Below are positions 7,006 to 14,634 of a stretch of 20,396 nt of DNA, piece by piece; position 1 is the stretch's first letter; each line of letters starts with the position of its first letter. The translations under genes were made by a program, and so were the position numbers. Under the pieces are notes generated by a model. It worked only from the letters and a program-made list of their open reading frames with translations. It searched no databases and was not told the DNA's origin. The stretch lies in contig NZ_JALRNF010000060.1 of NCBI RefSeq assembly GCF_030272895.1, positions 1-20,396 on the forward strand, read 5' to 3'. Source of the stretch: Pseudomonas sp. BGr12. Lineage in GTDB: Bacteria > Pseudomonadota > Gammaproteobacteria > Pseudomonadales > Pseudomonadaceae.

Positions 7006-7713
7006 TCAGAAGTCGTCTTTGACTTCGCCATCCTTGACCTTGAACTCGCGGTTCTGCAGGTAGGCGTTGCGAATGAACACGTACTTGTCGCCGGTGATCA
7101 GCTTCTCGCTCGACAGCAGGTTGGCGCGGGTATCGACCACATCCACGGCGAGCGCTGTGTTGCGGGTCGGCACATGGTCGATGTAACGGTAGGGTTCGGT
7201 ATAGGTATCGGGGTACTTGGCGAAGGCGTCGCGCACGGTGCTCGGGCCGAGCAGCGGCAGCATCACGTAAGGACCACTGCCTACACCCCAGTAACCCAGG
7301 GTCTGACCGAAGTCTTCGTCGTTGCGCTGCAAGCCCATCTTGGTGCCGACGTCGAAGAAACCGGCCAGGCCGAAGGTGGTGTTGACGATCAACCGCGCCG
7401 TATCGACACCCGCCGCGTGGGGCTTGAGCTGCAGGATATTATTCGCCAGGTTGGTGACATCACCGATGTTGAGGAACATGTTGTGAATGCCGTCTTCGAG
7501 GAACTGCGGGGTAACCGCCTGGTATCCCTTGGCCAGCGGCTTGAGCGCGTAGGTATCGACCGTGTCATTGAAGCGGAAGATCGGCCGGTTGATGCTTTCC
7601 CAGGGATCGTCCTCGGTGGCCGCCTGGGCTGCACCCAGGGGTGCCAGCAACAGGCTGGCGCAGACACAGGCCCGGGTCATCCGATCGATCACGCCTGCTC
7701 CGTTCCTACGCAT
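7006..7713 (-). CDS. mlaA: MlaA/VacJ family phospholipid-asymmetry protein
   Basis: 235 residues. The mature N-terminus has the family signature DPWESINRPIFRFND, and the long alpha-helical VacJ domain follows (for example NTTFGLAGFFDVGTKMGL, and PYVMLPLLGPSTVRDAF). MlaA sits in the outer membrane and removes misplaced phospholipids from the outer leaflet, handing them to periplasmic MlaC. The ATG at 7713 has GAGGAG seven bases upstream. The N-terminus is a Sec-type signal ending GAAQA-ATEDD. No lipobox cysteine is found before the mature sequence; Cys15 and Cys17 precede the hydrophobic core. The protein may therefore lack the lipid anchor of E. coli MlaA. It stands alone between two intergenic gaps and has its own terminator. 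Confidence 0.92.
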   Translation of the reverse strand: MRRNGAGVIDRMTRACVCASLLLAPLGAAQAATEDDPWESINRPIFRFNDTVDTYALKPLAKGYQAVTPQFLEDGIHNMFLNIGDVTNLANNILQLKPHAAGVDTARLIVNTTFGLAGFFDVGTKMGLQRNDEDFGQTLGYWGVGSGPYVMLPLLGPSTVRDAFAKYPDTYTEPYRYIDHVPTRNTALAVDVVDTRANLLSSEKLITGDKYVFIRNAYLQNREFKVKDGEVKDDF

Positions 7714-7912
7714 AGAGTTACTCCTCGACAGTCACTGCGGCAGGTGCTGTGCGCCTGCTCGCCAAAAAAGGAAACAAGTATAAAGGGTCTTCCGTTTAGA
7801 CGCAGCCTGACACAAATGAGGTAACTAATTTGTGAACATCTGTTGCCTGGCCGCGTAATCAGACCGTCACACGCCGAGTGTAGCCTGCAGGTTATTTTTC
7901 AGGGACGTTGCC

Positions 7913-8482
7913 ATGCCAGACTCGCCCGCCCTCACCGCCCTGCTGTTCGGCCTGCGTGGCTGCCTGGTCGAAGCCGGTGCCAACCCGCACGCTGCTCAAC
8001 CCACGCCCGGCGCCTTGCAGGCCCTCGAATGGTTGCACCGCCAGCAGGTGCCCTGCGCCTGGCTGGACGAGGTGTCCAGCGCCGATGCCGAACACCTGGC
8101 AAGCCCCCTGCCCGGCTGGCTGAAGGCCCTGCATGGCAGCGCCACGCCCTGGCCGGCGCCAGACGCCTGCTGGCAGGCCTTGATGGCCCTCAACACCCAA
8201 AGTCTCGACGGTTGCGTGCTGGTCAGTGGTGAGCCGCGCCTGCTGCAATCAGGCCTCAATGCGGGCCTGTGGACCATCGGCCTGGCCACCTGCGGCTCGT
8301 TGTGCGGGGTCGACAGCCAGCAGTGGCAGGCACTCAGCCCGCAGGAGCAGGAACGCAAGCGTGGCAAGGCCACCCTGCAACTGTTCGCCCTGGGCGTGCA
8401 CTCGGTGATCGATCATCTGGAGTCGTTGAGCGATTGCCTGGCCGACATCGCACAGCGCCGCCTGAAAGGTGAAAAACCCTGA
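7913..8482 (+). CDS. HAD-superfamily phosphonatase-like protein with degenerate active site
   Basis: 189 residues. The segment VSGEPRLLQSGLNAGLWTIG (about 103-122) resembles the phosphonoacetaldehyde-hydrolase-type HAD block GD...GLNAG.WTVG. Motif I, normally DxDGT, reads FGLRGCL at 12-18: both catalytic aspartates are replaced (Gly13, Arg15). The usual acidic pair in the later block is also missing (SGEP). Classical HAD phosphatase chemistry is therefore unlikely, and a structural, binding or regulatory role is more plausible. The ATG at 7913 is preceded by AGGGA about seven bases upstream. The reading frame is intact and compositionally normal, so it is not an obvious pseudogene. It lies just upstream of the DUF4404 gene on the same strand, an arrangement I recall in other Pseudomonas. 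Confidence 0.75.
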   Translation: MPDSPALTALLFGLRGCLVEAGANPHAAQPTPGALQALEWLHRQQVPCAWLDEVSSADAEHLASPLPGWLKALHGSATPWPAPDACWQALMALNTQSLDGCVLVSGEPRLLQSGLNAGLWTIGLATCGSLCGVDSQQWQALSPQEQERKRGKATLQLFALGVHSVIDHLESLSDCLADIAQRRLKGEKP

Positions 8483-8545
8483 CACAGGGCCGTTGATCCC
8501 GGTCATGCAAAGCGCCGTGCGGTGGATTACTCTAGAAGACGAGGT

Positions 8546-8575
8546 ATGGACCTTTCGCCTGCTGCCGGGGTCCAT
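8546..8575 (+). promoter_or_regulatory. Inverted repeat in the leader of the DUF4404 gene
   Basis: ATGGACC at 8546-8552 is repeated inverted as GGTCCAT at 8569-8575, with a 16-base spacer, about 30 bases before the DUF4404 start. It could be a leader hairpin or an operator. No poly-U follows. Confidence 0.35.
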
Positions 8576-8606
8576 GACTGTGCCTATTCATAGAGGGAGA
8601 CCACCC

Positions 8607-8870
8607 ATGCCTGCCCGCGAACTGCAAGAGCAACTCGACGCCCTGCGCGAGCAACTGGAGCAGAACCCACCGCTCTCGGAAGAAGAGCGCGAGCACCTGC
8701 ACGAACTGATGCAGCAAATCGAGGCCAAGATCGAACTGGAGGCCGTGACCCCGGACAACAACCTGGTCGATGGCGTAAACCTTGCCGTGGAGCGGTTCGA
8801 AGTCGATCACCCAGGCTTGACTGCCACCTTGCGCAACATAGTCCAGAGCCTGCAGAGCATGGGCATCTGA
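8607..8870 (+). CDS. DUF4404 family small protein
   Basis: An 87-residue acidic, mostly helical protein. The N-terminal half (ELQEQLDALREQLEQ, then SEEEREHLHELMQQIEAKIE) has heptad-like leucines consistent with a short coiled coil. The C-terminal half contains NLAVERFEVDHPGLTATLRN and ends QSLQSMGI. The pattern and size fit DUF4404, a family of unknown function common in Pseudomonas. The start at 8607 has AGGGAGA seven or so bases upstream. The frame is open from 8469, overlapping the HAD-like gene, but that extension has no family character. It is likely co-transcribed with the HAD-like gene, or expressed from the 120-base gap that holds an inverted repeat. Confidence 0.8.
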   Translation: MPARELQEQLDALREQLEQNPPLSEEEREHLHELMQQIEAKIELEAVTPDNNLVDGVNLAVERFEVDHPGLTATLRNIVQSLQSMGI

Positions 8871-8902
8871 AGCCCCTGACCGCTGCTGTGAGGCGGCGGT
8901 TG

Positions 8903-8972
8903 GTGGGAGCGGGCTTGCCCCGCGATCGCGTGCGGTCAGTCACATACCATCGCGGGGCAAGCCCGCTCCTAC
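8903..8972. repeat. Inverted pair of REP-type elements
   Basis: Two copies of a 24-base element with core GCGGGGCAAGCCCGC face each other at 8903-8926 and 8949-8972, separated by 22 bases. They lie between the convergent DUF4404 and queF genes. The same unit occurs at 12568-12590, 12598-12620 and 20343-20366. The pair can fold into a long hairpin and probably ends transcription from both sides. Confidence 0.85.
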
Positions 8973-8982
8973 AAACGGCTCG

Positions 8983-9813
8983 TTACTGACGAACCAGTCG
9001 CAGGTTCTGCAAAGTCACGGTCTCGGTGCTGCGGTACGGGTTGATGTCCAGCCCGCCACGGCGCACATAACGTGCATAGACGGTCAGGAACTCGGGGTTG
9101 AGCAGGCGCTTGAGGTCCAGGTAGATTCGCTCCACGCACTGCTCGTGGAAGTCGGCATGCTGGCGGAAGCTGATCAGGTAGGTCAGCAGGCTTGTATGAT
9201 CCAGCGCCGCGCCGCGGTAGTGCACGGTGACGCTGCCCCAGTCCGGCTGGCCGGTCACCGGGCAGTTGGACTTGAGCAGGTGGCTGTGCAGGGTTTCTTC
9301 GACGATGCGGCTGCTGTCGCAACGCAGCAACTCCGGCTGGGGCTGCTCGTAGTTGCTGATGCTCACGTCCAGGTCGTCGATGCACACACCCGGCAAGGCC
9401 ACCACGCCCTGCCCTTCAACCTCGGCCAGGCTGCGGATCTGCACCGCCACCGGCTTGCCGGCCGCGGCCGACAGGTCTTTTTCCAGACACGCCTGCACGG
9501 CAGCGGACGATTCGAACTCGGTCTGGTTCAGGGAGTTCAGGTACAGCTTGAACGACTTGGATTCGATGATGTTCGGCGAATCGGCCGGGATTGCGAATTC
9601 ACCGATGGCCACCACCGGCTTGCCCGATGGCAGCAGCCAGGACAGCTCGAAGCAGTTCCAGAAATCCACCCCCTGCCACGGCAGGGTCTGGGCGCTGACA
9701 CCCAGTTCGGCCCATTTGGCCGCACGCGGGATGGGGAACAGCAGCGATGGCGTGTAAGTGGCGATGTATTCGCTGGACTTGCCCAGCGGGGAGTGTTCGG
9801 CGGCGGGATGCAT
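8983..9813 (-). CDS. queF: NADPH-dependent 7-cyano-7-deazaguanine reductase QueF
   Basis: 276 residues, the long two-half (tunnelling-fold) type found in gammaproteobacteria. The enzyme reduces preQ0 to preQ1 in queuosine synthesis in the cytoplasm. The QueF NADPH motif ESKSFKLY is at 84-91. The catalytic cysteine is Cys184 in [14 protein letters not shown], with the general acid Asp191 seven residues later, as in E. coli QueF (190/197). The C-terminal half has [17 protein letters not shown] and ends [12 protein letters not shown]. The start at 9813 is weakly served by AGG nine bases upstream. The gene is monocistronic, convergent with DUF4404 across the REP pair, and its neighbour upstream on the same strand is the cupredoxin gene. 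Confidence 0.96.
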   Translation of the reverse strand: MHPAAEHSPLGKSSEYIATYTPSLLFPIPRAAKWAELGVSAQTLPWQGVDFWNCFELSWLLPSGKPVVAIGEFAIPADSPNIIESKSFKLYLNSLNQTEFESSAAVQACLEKDLSAAAGKPVAVQIRSLAEVEGQGVVALPGVCIDDLDVSISNYEQPQPELLRCDSSRIVEETLHSHLLKSNCPVTGQPDWGSVTVHYRGAALDHTSLLTYLISFRQHADFHEQCVERIYLDLKRLLNPEFLTVYARYVRRGGLDINPYRSTETVTLQNLRLVRQ

Positions 9814-9875
9814 GGCTCAAACCTGAAGGACGAAATGCGCCTAGTTTATCGGGTTTGAGCCCTGCGTTGGGCCTG

Positions 9876-10370
9876 TTATTGGCCGATTGTCAGCTTGCCG
9901 ACCATGCCGACCTGGTAATGGCCCGGGACGTTGCAGGCAAATTCGATGGGGGCGGACTGGCTAAAGGTCCAGGTCAGTTCGGCGCGCTTGCCCGGCTCGA
10001 CCATCACCGTGTTGGGATCGTCGTGCTTCATGCCCGCCCCATGCTGCATGCCGCCGTGGCCCATGGCCGCATGGTCCATCTGGCCCTGCATGGCGATCAT
10101 TTCCTTTTGATGCCTGGCATGCATGACCGCATCGCCCAGGCTGAACTCGTGCACCACCGCACCCTTGTTGACTAGCACGAAGCGCACGGTTTCACCGGCC
10201 TTGACCTGCAGGCTGCGCGGTTCGTAGTACATGTCGCCCATGACGATTTCCACGGTACGGTCGGCCTTGGCCGCGGCCGCCGGTTCACCGAAGGCGAACG
10301 AATGCGCAGGGGACGCCAGCGAAGGCAGGCTGAACAGCCCCAGGGCGCCGGCAATAAAGAGGTGTTTCAT
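9876..10370 (-). CDS. Periplasmic cupredoxin-like copper protein with Met/His-rich loop
   Basis: 164 residues: an N-terminal Sec signal (about 1-22, MKHLFIAGALGLFSLPSLAS) and a single cupredoxin domain. Predicted type 1 copper ligands are His74 (VVHEFSLG), then Cys146, His151 and Met156 in CNVPGHYQVGM. An insert at about 84-116 is crowded with Met and His (MDHAAMGHGGMQHGAGMKH), suggesting extra Cu(I)/Cu(II) binding or chaperoning. The start at 10370 has GGAG about ten bases upstream; an open frame reaching 10526 would lack the signal peptide. It is divergent from copR-copS, with a palindromic CopR-box candidate between them. It is probably a copper-induced tolerance protein, the counterpart of the cupredoxin next to copRS in P. 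aeruginosa. Confidence 0.9.
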   Translation of the reverse strand: MKHLFIAGALGLFSLPSLASPAHSFAFGEPAAAAKADRTVEIVMGDMYYEPRSLQVKAGETVRFVLVNKGAVVHEFSLGDAVMHARHQKEMIAMQGQMDHAAMGHGGMQHGAGMKHDDPNTVMVEPGKRAELTWTFSQSAPIEFACNVPGHYQVGMVGKLTIGQ

Positions 10371-10435
10371 GTCAGGCCCACTCCAGGGTTGCGACGATTC
10401 AGGCTTCACTGTAGAAAACCGGCGCTGGCAGCGAC

Positions 10436-10462
10436 CTGACAAAAAGATTACAACTTTGTCAG
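10436..10462. promoter_or_regulatory. Palindromic CopR-box candidate
   Basis: CTGACAAA (10436-10443) and TTTGTCAG (10455-10462) form a perfect 8-bp inverted repeat with an 11-base spacer in the divergent cupredoxin/copR gap. Read on the minus strand it also contains CTGACA-n5-GTAAT, which matches the Pseudomonas CopR motif as I remember it. It resembles the E. coli CusR box (TGACAA..TTGTCA). It lies about 65 bases from each start codon, suited to autoregulation plus activation of the cupredoxin gene. Confidence 0.7.
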
Positions 10463-10525
10463 CTTGGCCACCCGGCACGCCCGACACGGTATAACCCCAG
10501 GCATTACCTGCCCAAGAGCCCTGCA

Positions 10526-11206
10526 ATGAAACTGTTGATCGTCGAAGACCAGACCAAGACCGGCCACTACCTGTGCCAGGGCCTCAGTGAAGCAGGCTTT
10601 GCCACGGAACTGGCCGCCGACGGCAATACCGGCCAGCACCTGGCCCTGACCGGCGACTACGACCTGTTGATCCTCGATGTGATGCTGCCCGGCCGTGATG
10701 GCTGGCAGATTCTCCAGGCCGTGCGCGCCGCCGGCCTTGAGATTCCGGTGCTGTTCCTCACGGCTCGCGATGCCGTGGAAGACCGCGTGCATGGCCTGGA
10801 GCTGGGCGCCGACGACTACCTGGTCAAGCCCTTTGCCTTTTCCGAATTGCTGGCCCGGGTACGCAGCCTGTTGCGCCGCGGCAGCAGCCCGGCCCAGGAA
10901 ACCAGCCTGGGCCTGGCCGACCTGCGTCTGGACCTGATCCGTCGCCGGGTCGAACGCAGCGGCCAGCGCATCGACCTGACCGCCAAGGAGTTCGCCCTGC
11001 TCGAACTGCTGCTGCGCCGCCAGGGCGAGGTGTTGCCCAAGTCGCTGATTGCCTCGCAGGTCTGGGACATGAACTTCGACAGCGACACCAACGTCATCGA
11101 AGTGGCGATCCGCCGCTTGCGCCTGAAGATCGACGATGGCCATGAGTACAAACTGATCCACACCGTACGCGGCATGGGCTACGTGCTCGAAGAGCGTTCG
11201 GCCTGA
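10526..11206 (+). CDS. copR: Copper-responsive response regulator CopR (OmpR family)
   Basis: 226 residues: a receiver (about 1-115) with acidic pair Glu7/Asp8, phospho-acceptor Asp51 ([10 protein letters not shown]) and Lys in LVKPF, followed by an OmpR/PhoB winged helix (about 125-222) ending [15 protein letters not shown]. It belongs to the CopR/CusR/IrlR group by its sequence pattern and by context: a copper-type cupredoxin gene is divergent, and the sensor gene begins within its stop codon (TGATG, one-base overlap). The ATG at 10526 is preceded by a modest AAGAG. It would bind the palindrome at 10436-10462. Confidence 0.93.
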   Translation: MKLLIVEDQTKTGHYLCQGLSEAGFATELAADGNTGQHLALTGDYDLLILDVMLPGRDGWQILQAVRAAGLEIPVLFLTARDAVEDRVHGLELGADDYLVKPFAFSELLARVRSLLRRGSSPAQETSLGLADLRLDLIRRRVERSGQRIDLTAKEFALLELLLRRQGEVLPKSLIASQVWDMNFDSDTNVIEVAIRRLRLKIDDGHEYKLIHTVRGMGYVLEERSA

Positions 11207-12561
11207 TGCGCCGGTTATCCCTGGGCAGCCGCCTGGCACTGCTGTTTGCCGCCTGTACGGCGGCGGTGTCGCTGATGGCGGGTGTGCTGTTCAGCAGCGC
11301 CAGCGAGCGCCATTTCATCGAGCTGGACCAGCAACTGCTCAACAGTCGCCTGTCGCTGCTGCGGCAAATGCTCGACGGCGTGCACGACCCGGCCAGCCTC
11401 GCCCCGCGCCTGCCCGCGCTGCAAACCGAACTGAGCCACCAGGCCGACCTCGCCGTGCGCATCCGTGGCAGCGACGGGAAGATCTGGTTCGACAGCCAGG
11501 CCGGCCTGCCCGAGTCGCCGCAGGTACCCGGCCTGAGCACCCTGCACAGCACCAGCAGCGATTATCGCAGCCTGTGCGTCAACCTCGACGATGGCGATCG
11601 ACAGTCCGCGCAGTTGACCCTGTTCCTCGACATCACCCACCACCAGCACTTTCTCCAGCGCATGCAGCAACTGATCTGGCTGACCGTCGGCCTCTCGGCC
11701 CTGGCCACCGCCCTGCTCGGTGCCTGGGCCGCGCGCAGCGGCTTGCGGCCCTTGCGGCAGATGGGCGAGGTGGCTTCGCAGGTGTCGGCGCGCTCGCTGA
11801 CCACGCGCCTGCCCGAAGCGCAGATGCCGGTGGAACTGGCGGAGCTGGCGCAAACCGTCAACGCCATGCTGGAGCGCCTGGACGATGCCTTCCAGCGCCT
11901 GTCGGCCTTCTCCGCCGACATCGCCCATGAATTGCGCACGCCACTGTCGAACCTGCTTACCCACACCCAGGTCACCCTCACCCGCCCGCGCGAGCTGGAT
12001 GAGTACCGCGAAGCCCTGCACAGCAACCTCGAGGAGCTGCAGTGGATGGCGCAACTGGTCAACGACATGCTCTACCTGGCCAAGGCCGACCACGGCCTGC
12101 TGATGCCCAGCCGCCAGCAGCTGGCGCTTGAAGACGAGACCGACGCCCTGCTCGAATACTACGGGCCGCTGGCCGAGGAAGCCGGGGTGTTGCTGCGCCG
12201 CGAGGGCCAGGCCAGCCTGGACGGTGACCGCAATATGCTGCGCCGGGCCCTGTCCAACCTGCTGGACAATGCGCTGCGTTTTACCCCGACCGGTGGTGAG
12301 ATCCGGGTAAGCATTGAAAAACCCGAAGGACGGGTACGGCTACAGGTTGCCAACCGTGGTGCACCGATCGATGCGGCGCTGCTGCCAAAACTGTTCGACC
12401 GTTTCTACCGGGCCGACCCGGCGCGGCGCGAAGGCAGCAGTGAGCATGCGGGGTTGGGGCTAGCGATCACCCGGTCCATCGTGCAAGCCCATGGGGGCAG
12501 CATTGCGGCCGAGTCGTCCGGGGGCTGGACGCGGTTTGTGATCGACTTGCCGAGGGTGTGA
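11206..12561 (+). CDS. copS: Copper-sensing histidine kinase CopS
   Basis: 451 residues of heavy-metal sensor kinase type: TM1 at about 9-31, a periplasmic sensor loop (about 32-153) with histidines including His78 and the HHQH group at 145-148, TM2 at about 155-178, HAMP (about 178-230), HisKA with phospho-accepting His241 (FSADIAHELRTPLSNL), and HATPase with N box (LSNLLDNALRFTP) and GLGLAI G box. It phosphorylates (or in P. aeruginosa is reported to dephosphorylate when copper is absent) CopR in the inner membrane. Its ATG overlaps the copR stop. A long inverted REP pair directly after the stop likely ends the transcript. Confidence 0.93.
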   Translation: MRRLSLGSRLALLFAACTAAVSLMAGVLFSSASERHFIELDQQLLNSRLSLLRQMLDGVHDPASLAPRLPALQTELSHQADLAVRIRGSDGKIWFDSQAGLPESPQVPGLSTLHSTSSDYRSLCVNLDDGDRQSAQLTLFLDITHHQHFLQRMQQLIWLTVGLSALATALLGAWAARSGLRPLRQMGEVASQVSARSLTTRLPEAQMPVELAELAQTVNAMLERLDDAFQRLSAFSADIAHELRTPLSNLLTHTQVTLTRPRELDEYREALHSNLEELQWMAQLVNDMLYLAKADHGLLMPSRQQLALEDETDALLEYYGPLAEEAGVLLRREGQASLDGDRNMLRRALSNLLDNALRFTPTGGEIRVSIEKPEGRVRLQVANRGAPIDAALLPKLFDRFYRADPARREGSSEHAGLGLAITRSIVQAHGGSIAAESSGGWTRFVIDLPRV

Positions 12562-12567
12562 GGCCTA

Positions 12568-12620
12568 TCGCGGGGCAAGCCCGCTCCTACAGTTCCCGTA
12601 GGAGCGGGCTTGCCCCGCGA
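12568..12620. repeat. Near-perfect REP palindrome between copS and lolE
   Basis: A 23-base REP arm at 12568-12590 is followed, after a 7-base loop, by its exact inverted copy at 12598-12620. It occupies nearly the whole 65-base gap between convergent copS and lolE, six bases before the lolE stop. The resulting hairpin is probably the shared bidirectional terminator. It has the same unit as at 8903, 8949 and 20343. Confidence 0.88.
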
Positions 12621-12626
12621 AGAACA

Positions 12627-13871
12627 TCACTCGTAACGCAAGGCGTACGCCGGCTCCACCTGCGAAGCCCGCCACGCCGGGTACAAGGTAGCCAGAAAAC
12701 TCATCACCAGGCCGGCGCTGCAGATCAGCGCCACATCGCCCCACTGCAACTCCGACGGCAGGCTGCTGATGAAGTACACGTCGGACGTGAAGATATGCTG
12801 CCCGCTGACCCGCTCCAGCCAGCCGACGATCTGGCTGACATTGAGCGCGGCAATCACCCCGAGCACGCCACCGATCAAGGTGCCGACGATGCCGATCAGG
12901 GTGCCCTGGACCATGAAGGTGCCCATGATCTGCGCCGGGGTCGCGCCGATGGTGCGCAGGATGGCGATGTCCGCCCCCTTGTCGTTGACCACCATGATCA
13001 GCGTGGCAATGATGTTGAACGCCGCCACGGCAATGATCATCAGCAGCAACAGGCCGATCATGGTCTTTTCCATTTTCATGGCACTGAACAGGCTGCCCTG
13101 GGTGTGCGACCAGTCATCGGCGCGGTACTCGCCACCCAGGCTGGCGGCAATGGCCTTGGACACTTGTGGCGCTTCGTACAGGTCCTTGAGCTTGAGGCGC
13201 ACGCCCTGCACCTGGTTCGGCTGCCAGCGCTGCATCTGCGCGGCATCGGCCATGTGGATATAGGCCATGGAGCCATCCAGCTCGGCACCGACCTTGAACA
13301 CCCCGACCACGTTCAGGCGCTGCATGCGCGGGGTGATACCGCCCGGGGCGCTGCTGACTTCCGGCACGATCAGGGTCAGCTTGTCGCCGACGTTCAGGCG
13401 AAAGCGCCGGGCCGTGATCTCACCGATCACCACACCGTATTCGCCCGGCTGCAGCCCCTGCAGGCTGCCCTGGACAATGTGCTGGCCAACGATGGAGACC
13501 TTGCCTTCCTGGGCCGGGTCGATACCACTGACCTGGATCGGCTGCATCGCCCCCTTGTACGACAGCATGCCCTCCATTTCGGTCAGGGGCGCCGCGGCGA
13601 TCACCCTGGGGTTCTTCAGCGCGGCATCGGCCACCGGCTGCCAGGCGTCCAGCGGCTGCACGCCGAGGATGCTGGCGTGGGGCACCATGCCGAGAATCCG
13701 CGCGCTCATTTCGCGCTGGAAGCCGTTCATCACCGACAACACCACGATCATCGCCAGCACGCCCAGGGACAGGCCGATCATCGAGGTCATGGAGATGAAC
13801 GAGATGAAATGGTTGCGGCGCTTGGCGCGGGTGTAGCGCGCGCCGATGAAAATAGACAAGGGTCTGAACAT
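12627..13871 (-). CDS. lolE: Lipoprotein-releasing ABC transporter membrane subunit LolE
   Basis: 414 residues, the third gene of lolCDE. The fold is the MacB/FtsX type: TM1 near 24-48 ([15 protein letters not shown]), a large periplasmic domain, then three C-terminal TMs (about 265-400), ending AYALRYE. With LolC and LolD it extracts mature lipoproteins from the inner membrane and loads LolA. The start at 13871 ([20 protein letters not shown]) was chosen because it aligns with the LolC start. A TTG at 13904 in frame would read through the U-run of a hairpin and is rejected. It is clearly paralogous to lolC; which of the two is LolC and which LolE is assigned by gene order only. Confidence 0.9.
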   Translation of the reverse strand: MFRPLSIFIGARYTRAKRRNHFISFISMTSMIGLSLGVLAMIVVLSVMNGFQREMSARILGMVPHASILGVQPLDAWQPVADAALKNPRVIAAAPLTEMEGMLSYKGAMQPIQVSGIDPAQEGKVSIVGQHIVQGSLQGLQPGEYGVVIGEITARRFRLNVGDKLTLIVPEVSSAPGGITPRMQRLNVVGVFKVGAELDGSMAYIHMADAAQMQRWQPNQVQGVRLKLKDLYEAPQVSKAIAASLGGEYRADDWSHTQGSLFSAMKMEKTMIGLLLLMIIAVAAFNIIATLIMVVNDKGADIAILRTIGATPAQIMGTFMVQGTLIGIVGTLIGGVLGVIAALNVSQIVGWLERVSGQHIFTSDVYFISSLPSELQWGDVALICSAGLVMSFLATLYPAWRASQVEPAYALRYE

Positions 13872-13889
13872 GAACGGAAGCACCCAGGT

Positions 13890-13929
13890 AAAAAAAAGGA
13901 ACAAGGTGCCCGGCAGAACCTGCGGGCAC
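13890..13929 (-). terminator. Terminator-like hairpin plus T8 between lolD and lolE
   Basis: On the minus strand a hairpin (13906-13929; arms of 10 bp with one bulged C, loop of three) is followed by CTTGTTCC and then eight Ts (complement of A8 at 13890-13897), all inside the 72-base lolD-lolE gap. This resembles an intrinsic terminator, although the U-run starts about eight bases after the stem. It could reduce lolE expression relative to lolC and lolD. Confidence 0.5.
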
Positions 13930-13943
13930 GCTGCACGGCCAGG

Positions 13944-14627
13944 TCAGATCGGCACCAGGTGCCCATCCTCCAGGCGCAGCACGCGGTCCATCTGGCGCGC
14001 CAGGTTGAGGTCGTGGGTCACCACCAGGAAGGCGGTCTGCGACGAACTGCTGAGCTCGCGCATCAGGTCCTGGATGCCCTGGGCGGTGTGGTGATCGAGG
14101 TTGCCGGTCGGCTCGTCGAGCATCACCAGCCCCGGACGGTTGACCAGGGCCCGGGCGATGGCCACACGCTGGCGCTCGCCACCGGACAGTTCGGCCGGCT
14201 TGTGGGTGAGGCGATGGCCCAGGCCCACGCGCTTGAGCAGGGCTTCGGCACGCTCGCGCGCCTCCGGGATCGCGGTGCGGCCGATCAGCAGCGGCATGCA
14301 CACGTTCTCCAGGGCCGTGAACTCCGGCAGCAGGTGGTGGAACTGGTAGACGAAGCCCAGGGCGCGGTTGCGCAGCAGGCCGCGGGCACGCTCGCCGAGG
14401 GCCGAGAGCTCTTCGCCGGCCAGCCAGACACTGCCCTGGCTTGGCGTGTCGAGGCCGCCCAACAGGTTGAGCAAGGTACTCTTGCCCGAACCGGAACTGC
14501 CGACGATCGCCACCCGCTCACCGGCGTGCAGCTCCAGCTGCAGGCCGGACAACACCTGCACCGACTCCGGGCCTTCCTCGTAGGACTTGCCCAGGTTGCG
14601 GCAACTCAGCACTGCTTTATCACTCAT
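13944..14627 (-). CDS. lolD: Lipoprotein-releasing ABC transporter ATPase LolD
   Basis: 227 residues from the chosen start ([19 protein letters not shown]). Walker A is GSSGSGKS (43-50), Q-loop Gln95, signature LSGGERQR (148-154), Walker B with Asp171/Glu172 ([11 protein letters not shown]) and H-loop His205 (VVTHDLN). It is the cytoplasmic ATPase that powers LolC/LolE. The start at 14627 is seven bases past the lolC stop. An alternative ATG at 14642 overlaps the end of lolC and is better spaced from a GGAGG at the end of lolC, adding five residues; the choice is uncertain. The hydrophilic start and length of about 227 match the family. Confidence 0.94.
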   Translation of the reverse strand: MSDKAVLSCRNLGKSYEEGPESVQVLSGLQLELHAGERVAIVGSSGSGKSTLLNLLGGLDTPSQGSVWLAGEELSALGERARGLLRNRALGFVYQFHHLLPEFTALENVCMPLLIGRTAIPEARERAEALLKRVGLGHRLTHKPAELSGGERQRVAIARALVNRPGLVMLDEPTGNLDHHTAQGIQDLMRELSSSSQTAFLVVTHDLNLARQMDRVLRLEDGHLVPI

Positions 14628-14634
14628 GCCCAAC

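Noticed and set aside
7660..7713. Lipobox in MlaA around the Ala-Cys-Val-Cys stretch
   Set aside because: The cysteines lie before the hydrophobic core of the signal peptide, so they cannot be the lipidation site of this signal.
8903..8972. Possible CRISPR-like repeats
   Set aside because: Only two inverted copies with no regular spacers. The same unit recurs singly or as palindromes elsewhere, which fits REP elements.
13872..13904. Upstream TTG start for lolE
   Set aside because: It would translate the T8 run of a terminator-like hairpin, and it does not align with the start of paralogous lolC.
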